DNA from: Halocatena halophila
Lineage (GTDB): Archaea > Halobacteriota > Halobacteria > Halobacteriales > Haloarculaceae
Assembly (NCBI GenBank): GCA_027563145.1
Contig: CP071307.1
Location: 744,001-808,000 of the forward strand
DNA: 64,000 bases
Direction: 5' to 3'
A model generated the notes under the pieces. The model worked only from the letters and a program-made list of their open reading frames with translations, was not told the origin of the DNA and ran no database searches. Shown here in pieces: positions 54,577 through 64,000 of the stretch. The number at the start of each line of letters is the position of its first letter. The first letter of the stretch is position 1. The position numbers were made by a program, and so were the translations under genes.

Positions 54577-56286
54577 TTATTTCTCGATCACTATATTCTC
54601 CAGCACCAGACAATCGAGGCCCATACCGTAGAAATCCTTGATAGCTTCGGCCGGAGTCATGACGATCGGCTCTGCGTGATCGTTGAACGAGGTGTTCAAT
54701 AGCACAGGAACGCCGGTAATCGCTTCGAATTCTTCGAGTAGTGTGTGATAGCGTGGATTTTGATCTTTCCGAACCGTCTGTGGGCGTGTCGTCCCGTCGG
54801 TTGGGTGAAGCACCGCAGTAATCTCGTCTTGTTTTTCTGGCTTGACGTTCGCGGTGGTGATCATGAACGGAGCTGACCGCGCCGGTTCGAGATACTCCTC
54901 CACAGCTGATTCGAGCATCGAAGGGGCAAATGGTCGCCATCCCTCGCGGTGTTTAACGAACTCGTTGACTCGATCCCGAGAGTCGGCCGTTCGGGGATCT
55001 GCGAGAATGCTCCGATTGCCAAGCGCCCGAGGACCGAGTTCAAGTCGGCCCTGAAACCAGCCGACGAGCGCACCGTCGGCGATCTGCTCGGCCACATACC
55101 GTTCGAGGTTGGCCGGTTCGTAGTAGTCGATCTTGTTTTCCGAAAGTCGCTCTCTGATCTCGTCGATGGGATAGGAGGGTCCGAGATAGACGGTCTCGAG
55201 TGGTTCAATCTCGTCCGGTGAATGATCGAGCCAGCCAGCTCCGAGTGCGAGGCCAGCATCGTGGGCTGCCGGTTGGATGAATACGTCATCCACCAGCTCC
55301 GATTCGATGACTCGTTGATTGACTTTACAGTTGAGAGCAACGCCCCCCGCGAGCGCTACGTTTGCCGTTTCGAGCTCACGACAGTAGGTTTCGACGATGT
55401 CCACGACGATCTCTTCGAGGAGCGATTGTGCCGTGAACGCGAGATCCTTTTCCCACTGTGTGAACTCACCGCCTTCAGTTCGGCGTGGACGGTCAAACAG
55501 CTCTTCGAGCTGTTCGATTCCTGGATCAGTTCCCCACTGTCTCGTCAAATGGGTAACGTCATAATCAACACCAGTGTCGATCACCTCACGGAGTGCAGAT
55601 TCGATCTCGGGATTTGGATTTCCATATGGAGCCAATCCCATCACTTTCCCTTCGCCATTCGACATCCAATAGCCGAGATACTCCGTGATAATCCCGAAAA
55701 ACAATCCGAGGCTGTTCGGATGTTCGTACGTCTGTATGCGGTCTAGCCCGTCACCGGTCCCACGCCAGACAACCGTCGAATCGTACTCTCCTTTCGCATC
55801 GATCGTGAGAACGAGTGCATTATCGAATGGCGAGGGATGAAACGCGCTCGCAGCGTGGCAGGCGTGGTGGGGTTTCGTCTCAATTTGTGGGACTGAGCCA
55901 TCAATTTTCGAGAGCTCGTTTTCGATCTGCTGTGTTGGATACAGTTTCCCGCGAATCTGTGTGATGACGGTCTCTTCGAGCGATGCGAGTCGTTTTGGCC
56001 AGCTATCAGCAGTGAGTGCCGTCTGAATGTAGTGTGGGAGGATGTTCGTTTGAAGTGATGGATCGTACGGGAGTATGATTTTATCGAGATCTCCCATTGA
56101 TAGGTTCCCGTAGTCGAGACACGCCTCGATTGCATTGTGCGGAAAGGTATCTACGGCGTGTTTCTGCCGAGTGATGCGTTCTTCCTCGACTGCGTAACAG
56201 AGATCACCGTCCCGAAAGAGCGCAGCGCTGGGGTCGTGTTGGCCATAAAGACCAATGGCTGGTTTAAAGGTTAGCGTATATGTCAT
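54577..56286 (-). CDS. Carbamoyltransferase, NodU/CmcH/TobZ family
   Basis: 569 residues. The N-terminal Kae1/YrdC-like adenylation part has KPHHACHAASAFHPSPFDNA (metal His cluster), VLTIDAKGEYDSTVVWRGTG and ALAGGVALNCKVNQRV. The C-terminal domain has WFQGRLELGPRALGNRSILA and DPRTADSRDRVNEFVKHREG. Family enzymes transfer carbamoyl from carbamoyl phosphate via carbamoyl-AMP to a hydroxyl of an antibiotic, Nod factor or other small molecule. The acceptor is unknown. A divergent MATE exporter is the nearest gene. Confidence 0.92.
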   Translation of the reverse strand: MTYTLTFKPAIGLYGQHDPSAALFRDGDLCYAVEEERITRQKHAVDTFPHNAIEACLDYGNLSMGDLDKIILPYDPSLQTNILPHYIQTALTADSWPKRLASLEETVITQIRGKLYPTQQIENELSKIDGSVPQIETKPHHACHAASAFHPSPFDNALVLTIDAKGEYDSTVVWRGTGDGLDRIQTYEHPNSLGLFFGIITEYLGYWMSNGEGKVMGLAPYGNPNPEIESALREVIDTGVDYDVTHLTRQWGTDPGIEQLEELFDRPRRTEGGEFTQWEKDLAFTAQSLLEEIVVDIVETYCRELETANVALAGGVALNCKVNQRVIESELVDDVFIQPAAHDAGLALGAGWLDHSPDEIEPLETVYLGPSYPIDEIRERLSENKIDYYEPANLERYVAEQIADGALVGWFQGRLELGPRALGNRSILADPRTADSRDRVNEFVKHREGWRPFAPSMLESAVEEYLEPARSAPFMITTANVKPEKQDEITAVLHPTDGTTRPQTVRKDQNPRYHTLLEEFEAITGVPVLLNTSFNDHAEPIVMTPAEAIKDFYGMGLDCLVLENIVIEK

Positions 56287-56812
56287 TGTTGAGAATTATT
56301 TACCATTTCTCCATGCTGTTCGCAAGATGATGTATATTTAATCTGATATTTGGTCTAACACAAATAATGTCTTCTCCGGCTAGATCTGTTTGGGCACTGC
56401 TCGGTGGCGTCTTTTCGAACCGAGCGCTCAATCTATCGATATCTTGGGCAGGTTGTTGATAGATATGAATGCGGGAATTTCGACGGCGTGGATTTTCCCG
56501 TTCAACTCGTTCGTTACAGTCAATGGTCTTCATGTAATACGATATGGTACTCGAATAGTTGATTGACCGTAAATGCAACTATCCAATCTGTTACTTGGAG
56601 AAAACGATTGTAATATGAAACTGAATTCAGAATATATGCGTCTACTAATGAAACTGTATTGAATATAAGCCGCACCACACAATATACGTGTCCAATCCTC
56701 CTTGCAAATGGGGTGGCAACCACACCAATTGTGGTGGAGCTGCTCGTGTTCATGCGGATTTGGAGGCAGTTTACTATGCTGTGTGACATTAAGTGACTGG
56801 AAGTTCAATGGT
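56287..56812. other. Intergenic region between carbamoyltransferase and MATE genes
   Basis: About 525 bp, AT-rich, containing the divergent promoters. Open frames here are poor in acidic residues and not called as genes. No repeats were seen. Confidence 0.4.
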
Positions 56813-58309
56813 ATGACAATGGGATCGGAAGGTGACACGACAGTTCGACAGCGCGTTCAGACTCTCTTGTTACTTTTTCCGGCGGCACTCGGACGACTTG
56901 GTCTGGTAGAACACACGCGTGGGAAAGAAGCATTTGAGCTGGCGTTGCCTGTTATGGTCACAGGGACGGTTCGGACTGTCTTACGAACATCTGATTTTTT
57001 TATGGTCGGACTGGCTCTCCCGGCTACGGCACTGGCTGGACTGGAATTTGCGTTTCAGTATTACTTTGTCGGTTTTGGACTGGCGCTAGCCGTATCGAGT
57101 GGAACGATCAGCGTCGTTGCCCGACTCAAGGGTGCAGGACGTCACCACCGTGCAAATATTGCTATCAAGCAGTCTTTGTGGTTGTCTGTGCTCATTTCGT
57201 TGCCGCTCGTTGGAATTGCACAGGTCTATTCCGAACCCCTCATTGGTCTTTTGACGAACGATCCGGCGGCCATCACGCAGGGTGCAATCTACCTTCGAAT
57301 CGTCACATATGCCCTGCTGTTTCGGTTCTGGTCGATGATTGCCGCCAGGGCGCTTCAGGGGAGCGGTGACACGCGGACGCCAATGTACGTTAATCTGATC
57401 ACTGTACCCACGAATATCGGACTGAATGGAGTCCTCATATTCGGGGTCGGTCCATTTCCTCGGTTGGGAATTGCGGGTGCTGCGTGGGGGACGATGATTG
57501 CCGAAACAATCTCGGCGATCATTTTCTTCTATTTACTCGTGGGTGGTGAGTACGACGTTCGTCTTAATCCCGGGGGCAAACAGTGGGATACGGCGTTGGC
57601 AAGAGATATTATTTCAGTCAGCGCTCCGCTGGCTGGAAGTCGGTTAGTGGGAACCTTCGGACGATTTCCATTTCTGTTCGTTCTTGCAATCCTCGGGACG
57701 CCGGTCGTCGCAGCCTACTCCATCGGTCGACGCGTCATCATGCTCGCGATGATGCCAGCGTGGGGCTATTCGACTGCTTCGAGTACTCTCGTTGGACAGG
57801 CACTCGGGAGCGGTGAGGAGGCAAAAGCGACGGCCTACGGATGGGATACCACCAGAATAGCGCTGGTAACACAATTTTTGATTGCGGTGGTGATGGCGGT
57901 GATTGCTGGCCCGATCGCTGCACTGTTCAATACGGAGGCACCGGGGCTCACAGTTGGCTTTATCCGCGTGTTTGCACTGGCCGTCGGTGGTTTCAGCGTC
58001 GCACGGACGATGCAGGGGGCCCTTAGAGGCTCCGGCGATACTTCTTGGCCGCTCTATGGCAAGCTGCTCGGACTTTCTGCGCGACTTTCGGTGGTGTCGC
58101 TTGCGCTGCCGGCAGGGATGGTGCTGAAAGTGAATGGATTTTCGATTGCTCCAGGGCTTGGGGCCTCGATAGCAGCGGTCTTTGTGGCTATTCTTCTTGA
58201 TTTTTATATTCAGGCGATGGTGAATCTTATTCGATTCTGGAGTGGCAAATGGCAAGTTATTGCTCACCGCACAGGTGTCGGCGTTGCCGACGGTGATTCG
58301 TCCCGGTAG
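56813..58309 (+). CDS. MATE-family efflux transporter
   Basis: 498 residues from ATG 56813 (MTMGSEGDTTVRQRVQTLLL). Twelve hydrophobic segments are expected. The two halves each start with a similar motif (ELALPVMVTGTVRTVLRTSD; ISVSAPLAGSRLVGTFGRFP) and have ARALQGSGDTRTPMYVNLIT and TMQGALRGSGDTSWPLYGKL at equivalent positions, the MATE two-fold repeat. It exports cationic or organic compounds with Na+ or H+. Divergent from the carbamoyltransferase, so it could export that enzyme's product (inference). Confidence 0.92.
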   Translation: MTMGSEGDTTVRQRVQTLLLLFPAALGRLGLVEHTRGKEAFELALPVMVTGTVRTVLRTSDFFMVGLALPATALAGLEFAFQYYFVGFGLALAVSSGTISVVARLKGAGRHHRANIAIKQSLWLSVLISLPLVGIAQVYSEPLIGLLTNDPAAITQGAIYLRIVTYALLFRFWSMIAARALQGSGDTRTPMYVNLITVPTNIGLNGVLIFGVGPFPRLGIAGAAWGTMIAETISAIIFFYLLVGGEYDVRLNPGGKQWDTALARDIISVSAPLAGSRLVGTFGRFPFLFVLAILGTPVVAAYSIGRRVIMLAMMPAWGYSTASSTLVGQALGSGEEAKATAYGWDTTRIALVTQFLIAVVMAVIAGPIAALFNTEAPGLTVGFIRVFALAVGGFSVARTMQGALRGSGDTSWPLYGKLLGLSARLSVVSLALPAGMVLKVNGFSIAPGLGASIAAVFVAILLDFYIQAMVNLIRFWSGKWQVIAHRTGVGVADGDSSR

Positions 58310-58392
58310 TCCCGTTGACCTAGCTCTCCAACCAATCGTGCATTCTGCAGTCGGTCCAACTTCGAGTGAGCAATCGATGGGTGTGGGTGTCC

Positions 58393-59229
58393 CTACCGGA
58401 CGCTTGCAGATTGGGGAGTGCGATCGGTACACTGACGAATCACCCCTCGAACCACATCGGCGGTGTCAGTAGTGGTCCCATAGATGACCGAATCAGCGTA
58501 CGAGTCGATCTGACGGGTTACGTCGACGAGGCGGTCGACGCCAACGTTCGATGACGATAGTTGGAATGTGAGTGACACGTCGAGTGCTGCCAGTTCGTGC
58601 GCGAATCCACGGGCAAGTGATTCCACCCAGTAGGTCGTCTCATAACTAATTGAGCAGAGTGGAACGAGAAAGCCATCCACAAGGGGTGTAAGTTTCTGCG
58701 GATTGAGGCCAGTTCGGTCGCAGAGGTTTCCCGGATACGGATCGGGGTAGGCCGTCACGTATAACTCGTCGGCGCAGTGTGAGCTGGCGTCTCGGATGAA
58801 CTGTGTAATCGTCCGTGCACGCCAGGCATGCCAGTCGTCGATGTCGCTCGCGCTAAATTTGCGTTCACAGGTTTCACACCGACAGAATTGGGCTCCTGGA
58901 AAGCCTGGAGTAGTGAGCCTGAGCGCACCCACACTACCGACTGTACTGATCCGCTCTAAGAGTGTCGTCCGGTATGTTTCGCTAGTTGGACAGACCGTTC
59001 CCCAGTGGTGTCCGTCAGTCTCTGGAACTGCCCGGGTACCATCGGCCGTTTGCGCTGCCAGGGACGGGTCTGCTCGAACGGCGGCCGTGTCTCCCCAGCA
59101 GGCAACGGTGTTGATGACATTCTCGAGCGGCGGTCGCTTGTTCGCACTCACGTTGTCTGTACTATAGTGGACAACAGTATCCGCAAATGCGTCCACGAGT
59201 GCTTTCTCGCTCGTGAGAATCCCGTACAT
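58393..59229 (-). CDS. Hypothetical protein, possibly glycoside-hydrolase-like barrel
   Basis: 278 residues. FCRCETCERKF has closely spaced Cys as in zinc-knuckle loops of some putative glycosyl-hydrolase-like proteins (CxCxxC), followed by DIDDWHAWRARTITQFI. Segments LYVTAYPDPYPGNL and VDGFLVPLCSISYETTYW look like barrel strands. No signal peptide is seen, so it is probably cytoplasmic. Family assignment is weak; coding potential is good (acidic, no shadow). Confidence 0.7.
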   Translation of the reverse strand: MYGILTSEKALVDAFADTVVHYSTDNVSANKRPPLENVINTVACWGDTAAVRADPSLAAQTADGTRAVPETDGHHWGTVCPTSETYRTTLLERISTVGSVGALRLTTPGFPGAQFCRCETCERKFSASDIDDWHAWRARTITQFIRDASSHCADELYVTAYPDPYPGNLCDRTGLNPQKLTPLVDGFLVPLCSISYETTYWVESLARGFAHELAALDVSLTFQLSSSNVGVDRLVDVTRQIDSYADSVIYGTTTDTADVVRGVIRQCTDRTPQSASVR

Positions 59230-59407
59230 GGTGTTCAGTAGTTGGGGTTACGGTGATAAACGCTCGCTCACGTGATCAGATCTACTGTGGCAATCTGTGA
59301 TGTCTACCGTCTCCAAGCCATATGCTGTTTGTGAATATCGGGTAGCTATACCAATCTCTTTATCAAGTAGATCGTAATGTATCATATCCACCGTGGGAGT
59401 GCTTCAA

Positions 59408-60631
59408 ATGGCCATACAGAAATCATCAACACGTCATTTACAGATTCGAATGGCAATACTGGTATTTCTCATTGTCGTTGCCAATCTAGCATTCGTCACA
59501 CTCGTCGTTGAACTCGCCAGCCCACTGTTCATACTGGGATTTGTATTGCTCCCTGGTGATTTGATTCCTGGGCTCTTTGCGGAGATCAGGCTACTGATCA
59601 TCCCTGTCACAGTGGTGTTCATGTGGTGGCAGTATCGGTACTTCCTTCGCGACGTTCTCGGGTCAGAAATGATAACAACGGATGTTGAGCCCGTCGAAGC
59701 GCTCGAAGCAAAGGTTACACGGCTCGGGGCTCAGACTGCAATCGCGCCACCGTCTGTTGCCATTATCGACTCGTCCGTTCCCAACTGCTACACCATTGGT
59801 CGACGATCGAACGCGACGATTGTTGTGAGCACTGCACTCGTTCAGACGCTTTCGGACGCGGAGATTGAGGCCGTTCTTGCACACGAACTCTCACACGTTC
59901 TCAATCGCGATGCAACTGTTATGACGATGGCTGTTGCACCGTTTTGGATCGCCCGACGAATTGGACGGCTTTTTGAACGGTATGTCAAAGGAATTGTCTA
60001 CGTTGCCATCTCGATATTTGTTCTCTCCCAGATCTTTCTTATCACGTTTGGTCTCGGAGGGGAACTGCTCTCTCGGCTGGCCCCGGCCTACGATTGGTTC
60101 GTCTCCATGGCTCCGTTAGTTGGCCCTGGTCCAGTTATTGGTGAGATTCCGTCTGTCACCAGTCCAGATGCTATCAGGACCGTAATTGATATCGCCGTAG
60201 GGTTGATGATGATTCTGTTTTACGGTGGCGTATTGTTGCTTCCGGTCGTCATCGGGATGGGCATTTACTATGTAATCCTCGGAATTATTCCGCGGCAACT
60301 TTCAGTGTACCGGGAGTTTGCAGCTGATCGTGGTGCTGTTTTGTTGCTCGGAGAAGTCTCTCCCCTGGCGAGTGCACTCCAGACCCTTTCGGACGCAGAC
60401 AATCGCCCGCCTGATGATCTGCGAACGGCCACCGAGCTTGCCACACTGTGTTTCATATCTGATGGGATTGTCGATACGAAGCTGACTGGTTCAACGTCCA
60501 ACGACGAGGACGACCAGTGGTATCTCATTGATAGGCTCTCCCAACACCTACCGACGGCTATCGTTGCACATCCTTCGATCGAGTTGCGTCTGACTCGACT
60601 CCAAGCGATGGATCGGACTGTCGATGAGTAA
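59408..60631 (+). CDS. M48-family membrane zinc metalloprotease (second copy)
   Basis: 407 residues from ATG 59408 (MAIQKSSTRHLQIRMAILVF); an in-frame GTG at 59393 exists. Hydrophobic segments ILVFLIVVANLAFVTLVVEL and LFILGFVLLPGDLIPGLF come first, then the zinc motif AVLAHELSHVLNRDATVMTM and later a second helical part with YREFAADRGAVLLLGE giving the third ligand. It is larger than the protein at 20185-21141 and not its close duplicate. Likely a membrane protein quality-control protease. Confidence 0.88.
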   Translation: MAIQKSSTRHLQIRMAILVFLIVVANLAFVTLVVELASPLFILGFVLLPGDLIPGLFAEIRLLIIPVTVVFMWWQYRYFLRDVLGSEMITTDVEPVEALEAKVTRLGAQTAIAPPSVAIIDSSVPNCYTIGRRSNATIVVSTALVQTLSDAEIEAVLAHELSHVLNRDATVMTMAVAPFWIARRIGRLFERYVKGIVYVAISIFVLSQIFLITFGLGGELLSRLAPAYDWFVSMAPLVGPGPVIGEIPSVTSPDAIRTVIDIAVGLMMILFYGGVLLLPVVIGMGIYYVILGIIPRQLSVYREFAADRGAVLLLGEVSPLASALQTLSDADNRPPDDLRTATELATLCFISDGIVDTKLTGSTSNDEDDQWYLIDRLSQHLPTAIVAHPSIELRLTRLQAMDRTVDE

Positions 60632-60844
60632 GAGTGTATGAACTAGTTCACAACCAGTTAGGATTGTCTGGATACAGTTCATTATTCTATCTACTTTTCA
60701 CGTTCGATTCTGGCTAGTATCCTCCGTTATCGCTGGAGCTGTGGTCTACAGGGGCGGATCTGTATCCTCGCCGAAGCCACTTCCGTAGGTATCTAACACT
60801 TCTGTAACAGTAATTCGGACTGAATCCCAACCCCTAGCCCCGTA

Positions 60845-61345
60845 ATGTCTCGTGATATGACCGTCCAGAATTGTTATCGGGGGTTGCTTCGGAGTATTCG
60901 TATGCCAACTCTGGTTTCCCGTGGCTCGTCCTCAGCAGTCTGGCCTGCCTACGCGGCAGGCAGCTGGGCATCGCTGTTCATCCTCCACCACATGTACTGG
61001 GCATTCGGTGGTACGATCGGATTAGCCGGTCGTTCGATGACGGGCACGCTATTACTGGTGAATCTTCTTGCTATTCCCTTGCTTTTGGTCGCAACGGGTG
61101 CTGCATTCGCAACTATACAATCATGGGGCAAGATGCTTCCCCCTCAGGCACTGAGTGTGACTGTCTGGGGCGTGAGTGTTGTTTCGAGTGTGCGCGGTAT
61201 CGGTGGACTCGTTCAACGGTTTCTTCTGAGCGGGCACAGTGATGGACACACGCTTTTAAGCACGATTGCTGATCCATGGTTCGTCCTCGGTGGCATTCTT
61301 TTTGGGCTGACAGCATCGGCCTTTACGTGGCAACCGAGCAACTGA
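60845..61345 (+). CDS. DUF3995-like membrane protein
   Basis: 166 residues. Hydrophobic segments include WASLFILHHMYWAFGG, LLLVNLLAIPLLLVATGAAF, VTVWGVSVVSSVRGIGGL and WFVLGGILFGLTASAF. The H-x-x-W pair in the first helix is typical of DUF3995. Function unknown. Later in-frame ATGs at 60857 and 60902 are possible starts. Confidence 0.75.
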   Translation: MSRDMTVQNCYRGLLRSIRMPTLVSRGSSSAVWPAYAAGSWASLFILHHMYWAFGGTIGLAGRSMTGTLLLVNLLAIPLLLVATGAAFATIQSWGKMLPPQALSVTVWGVSVVSSVRGIGGLVQRFLLSGHSDGHTLLSTIADPWFVLGGILFGLTASAFTWQPSN

Positions 61346-61577
61346 TACACGGCAGGGTTACAATTCGAGCTGGAACATCTCTAAGTAGCATGCTCGGCCG
61401 GGTGTACCGGGTGGAAATCATGTTCTCGAACCGCTTGGATAGGACATAACAAGACGAAGTGCGAGTGATATCTTGACTGTAGTGGAGAAAACCCATGGAT
61501 CGAAGTCCCAATCACCACCTTTGTCACCGATGCGGGCCGAATTGAGATGAACTCACAACGAATATGGATACCAACGA

Positions 61578-61584
61578 CTTAACC
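61578..61584 (+). promoter_or_regulatory. TATA-like box for aIF-1A
   Basis: cttaacc lies about 27 bp before GTG 61607, consistent with a leaderless transcript and with the GTG start. Confidence 0.4.
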
Positions 61585-61606
61585 GTGTCTACCTCCTACG
61601 AAAGTC

Positions 61607-61891
61607 GTGAGTAAGGAAGAAGAACGACCAAATCTCCGTATGCCCAACGAGAATGAGTTATTTGCCGTTGTGACCGAACATCTCGGTGGCAACCACGTTC
61701 GGGTCCGGTGTGAGGATAGCAAAACGAGGTTGGGACGAATCCCTGGCCGGATGAAATATCGTGTCTGGATCAGCGAGGAGGATGTCGTTCTCGTCGAACC
61801 ATGGGACTGGCAGGATGAGAAGGCCACGATTGAGTGGCGATATACGGAGCAGAATGCCGATCAACTCCGACTCGAGGGTCATATCGAGTGA
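61607..61891 (+). CDS. eif1A: Translation initiation factor aIF-1A
   Basis: 94 residues starting at GTG 61607 ([20 protein letters not shown]). The OB fold is evident with [40 protein letters not shown] and [14 protein letters not shown], diagnostic of eIF1A/aIF-1A. It stimulates subunit joining and mRNA binding on the 30S subunit. Size is normal. Haloarchaea often have more than one copy. Confidence 0.95.
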   Translation: MSKEEERPNLRMPNENELFAVVTEHLGGNHVRVRCEDSKTRLGRIPGRMKYRVWISEEDVVLVEPWDWQDEKATIEWRYTEQNADQLRLEGHIE

Positions 61892-61925
61892 CCTAGTGTC
61901 TTTATCAGGATAACTGTCTGATTAG

Positions 61926-62306
61926 ATGGGTGTTTGGACAGCAACATACGTATCGAACCCTGTAGCTGTGTCTGTACGGCTCGTAATTTGGTTTACACCC
62001 TTGCAGACCGTTCCAGGGACAGTCCACGGATTTATGTTCGTCTCTGCGGGTATCGAAAGCGCAGTAGAACAGGCAACCAAAGCGGCTGAAACCGGTGATG
62101 TCTGCATTATGTGTGGTGCAGAGACGGTTCAACAGTACCTCGAGGCAGGACTGGTTGACGAGCTATGGATTCACCTCGTTCCTGTCCTCCTGGGGGATGG
62201 TATCCGCCTGTTTGAAACCGTCAATCCGGCGTTCATCGAACTGGAACCCACGGTTGTCGTTGCGACTCAAGCTGTCACGCATCTGCGATTCGACGTCGTT
62301 GGATGA
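61926..62306 (+). pseudogene. Truncated dihydrofolate reductase/RibD C-terminal-like remnant
   Basis: The last about 95 residues match the C-terminal part of the DHFR/RibD-like family: VSAGIESAVEQATKAAET, CGAETVQQYLEAGLVDELWI and LVPVLLGDGIRLFE. The first about 30 residues do not fit any N-terminal half, and the cofactor-binding N-terminus is missing. It is therefore likely a decaying gene rather than a working enzyme. The frame could still be expressed as a short protein. Confidence 0.7.
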
Positions 62307-62592
62307 TACGCCAGGGAAATCTATTCTATGGCTTTTGTTGTGACAATCTCGTATGGAAATTTTGAGTGTATCCATTCGGCATGATATGCTGAGCGAACCA
62401 CTATCGAGAGCGGTGGGGTGAATTCACACCTCATCTGTCATTAGTATCACTCTTACGTTCGAAGCAAATGCATCTATTTTACTGAACAAAGAATTGTTCT
62501 CGATATGCAGATCGAAAGATAATCTTGAATATCACTATCGTCCTCTCAATTAGTAGGTAACACATTCATGAGAAAATTCTTGTCTATGACTC

Positions 62593-64000
62593 TCAGTGAG
62601 TGGGGTCGAACTGGCGTATGAACACGCCGATGAATAGCGCGTTTACCACCACACCGACCACGAGATAACCGAGTATTGTCTGGAAGGGTACCCCAGAGGC
62701 CCCACCAACGAGTGCTTTGAAGGGCCAATAGACGGGATCGAGCCCTGCGAGAAATTGGTATGGTTCGGGTACGATCAATATTGCAAATACTGGAATCATG
62801 ATCGAGAACCCCACAAATTTGCCTACAGCAAGTCCTTCGACCGTATTATCGGAAAATTTTGAAATTAACAGAATAGTTCCGATCGCCCAGAGTGACCCAA
62901 CAGCTGCGACGGAGACCATGACAGAAGCCGGAACGGTAACCAACCCAATCACTGGAATCACCAGTATCATCGAAACGAAACTGAGTGCCACCATCGAGAT
63001 TCCCCGGTAGGCTACATACCCTCGGCCAGTCAGTGGTGTTGTCCACAGGGCTGCGAGGACGTTTTCTTCTTTTTCCTCAAGCACGAGCAGTCCGGTCATA
63101 AATCCGAACGTGAGTGGTGGTGTGAATGCGAAAAAGGCCTGGATCAACGGATAGTAGGCAACGAGGTCGAAGCCAGGCGCGAGCCAGGACGCGATGACCG
63201 GAACGGATAGACGGACGAGAGCGGCATAGAAAAATGGGAGGATGAAGATGTACGTGAGCAGGGGATCGCGAAACCAGTTGCGCAGGTCTGATATGACGAG
63301 CATGCCAACAGGGCCAAATCGTCGGCCATCGAACAATCGCGTCATCTCCGGGACCGAAACAAAACTTCCCCCACCTCCACCGACATCGACGCCGTGAACA
63401 ATATGGCGTTTGAATGCGCGATCGGCAAGCACGCCAGCAAGTCCGATCCATACGAGGAGGTAGCTGATCGCGTAAATGAGCTCTAGGCCGACAATGGGTC
63501 CCCCAACACCGAACGCTCCACCGAGAAGCAACAATGTCGCTTTCGTTGGAATCAGGTATAACAATGGATGATCAATACCGATGAATCCCACCAGGGGGAA
63601 CACAGTGGGTAACAAGTACAGGAGTGCGGTCAGCAGGTACGCGTTGATCGTGTCGAAACGAGCAACGGCGACGAAGCCGATCAACACGAACAGGACTGAC
63701 GATAGAATTACACCGAGCAAGAACAGCAGGATATCGAAATCGAGACCCTGTCCAAATACGGCCACGATGAGACTTGTAATCGTGGCCAGCACCGTGAGTG
63801 AGAGCACTTTCGAAAGGAGATACTCCCGCCGCCCTAGCGGTGAAACAGTTAGCGCATCCAGGACCCCATCACCTTTCTCAAATAGAACGAGGGCGCCGAT
63901 GAAAAACATGCCAAGGAAAACCGGATCACTGAACACTACCCAGGTGATGGCAAGCGGCCGAACAGCAGCTGGAACCGCCACAACGCCAGCCACATACAGT
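62593..64000 (-). CDS. Fused two-half ABC-2-type transporter permease (N-terminus outside window)
   Basis: The frame runs off the right window edge; about 469 residues are visible. Two halves each contain the same motif, FEKGDGVLDALTVSPL in the first and LEEKEENVLAALWTTPL in the second, each followed by hydrophobic helices. Thus it is an internal duplication of an ABC-2 permease unit. The second half ends ALFIGVFIRQFDPTH. The first helix of the first half is missing because of the window edge. The partner ATPase is not seen and may lie beyond. Confidence 0.82.
   Translation of the reverse strand, partial: LYVAGVVAVPAAVRPLAITWVVFSDPVFLGMFFIGALVLFEKGDGVLDALTVSPLGRREYLLSKVLSLTVLATITSLIVAVFGQGLDFDILLFLLGVILSSVLFVLIGFVAVARFDTINAYLLTALLYLLPTVFPLVGFIGIDHPLLYLIPTKATLLLLGGAFGVGGPIVGLELIYAISYLLVWIGLAGVLADRAFKRHIVHGVDVGGGGGSFVSVPEMTRLFDGRRFGPVGMLVISDLRNWFRDPLLTYIFILPFFYAALVRLSVPVIASWLAPGFDLVAYYPLIQAFFAFTPPLTFGFMTGLLVLEEKEENVLAALWTTPLTGRGYVAYRGISMVALSFVSMILVIPVIGLVTVPASVMVSVAAVGSLWAIGTILLISKFSDNTVEGLAVGKFVGFSIMIPVFAILIVPEPYQFLAGLDPVYWPFKALVGGASGVPFQTILGYLVVGVVVNALFIGVFIRQFDPTH

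Overview
The window is a haloarchaeal chromosome segment, most likely from Halococcus or a very close relative. The 16S-tRNA-Ala-23S-5S operon is archaeal, proteins are rich in Asp and Glu, many exported proteins carry twin-arginine (Tat) signals, and TATA elements sit about 27 bp before start codons, as in leaderless transcripts. The strongest marker is the 5S rRNA gene (54046-54275). It is about 230 nt instead of about 122 and carries an insertion near its 3' end, a feature known from Halococcus morrhuae. All family calls were made by eye from translated sequence, with no database search.

Layout. (1) 1-14.4 kb is a catabolic island: NCS2 purine/pyrimidine permease, malic enzyme, tartrate/D-malate dehydrogenase, 2-hydroxyacid dehydrogenase, a ThDP enzyme, an IclR regulator, tartronate-semialdehyde-reductase-like protein, haloarchaeal malate synthase, DUF3830 protein, an allantoinase-like cyclic amidohydrolase and an allantoate-amidohydrolase-like M20 enzyme. 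A PrxQ peroxiredoxin lies among them. A coherent reading is ureide (or hydantoin) ring opening to glyoxylate and its entry into malate and pyruvate. (2) 14.4-24.1 kb carries an AT-rich gap and mostly exported or membrane proteins: a Tat protein with 13 Cys in 44 residues plus three 63-bp repeats, a beta-propeller, a NosD-like beta-helix, an SDR, an M48 protease and a large M14 carboxypeptidase. (3) 24.1-26.1 kb has a Cys-containing HTH regulator divergent from a FetAB-type ABC pair. (4) 26.3-48.7 kb is a mixed metabolic region: enolase-superfamily enzyme, epoxide-hydrolase-like enzyme, second beta-propeller, HD hydrolase, an M24-fold protein without visible metal ligands, isochorismatase-like hydrolase, HAD phosphatase, AbrB-PhoU protein, KatG, a MOSC/small-protein pair, a cyclase/FAA-hydrolase pair, a polysaccharide deacetylase, acyl-CoA dehydrogenase, several HTH regulators and a zinc deaminase.

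(5) 48.8-54.5 kb is the rRNA operon, with three tandem promoter-like elements, long pairing arms around 16S and 23S, tRNA-Ala(TGC) in the spacer, and the expanded 5S gene. The tRNA-Cys usually found after 5S in haloarchaea is not seen; that place holds a hairpin and a probable TnpB/IS1341-type relic. (6) 54.6-64 kb holds a NodU/TobZ-type carbamoyltransferase, a divergent MATE exporter, a hypothetical protein, a second M48 protease, a DUF3995 membrane protein, aIF-1A, a truncated DHFR/RibD-type remnant and an internally duplicated ABC-2 permease cut by the window end. No CRISPR array, phage genes, replication origin or intact transposase was seen.
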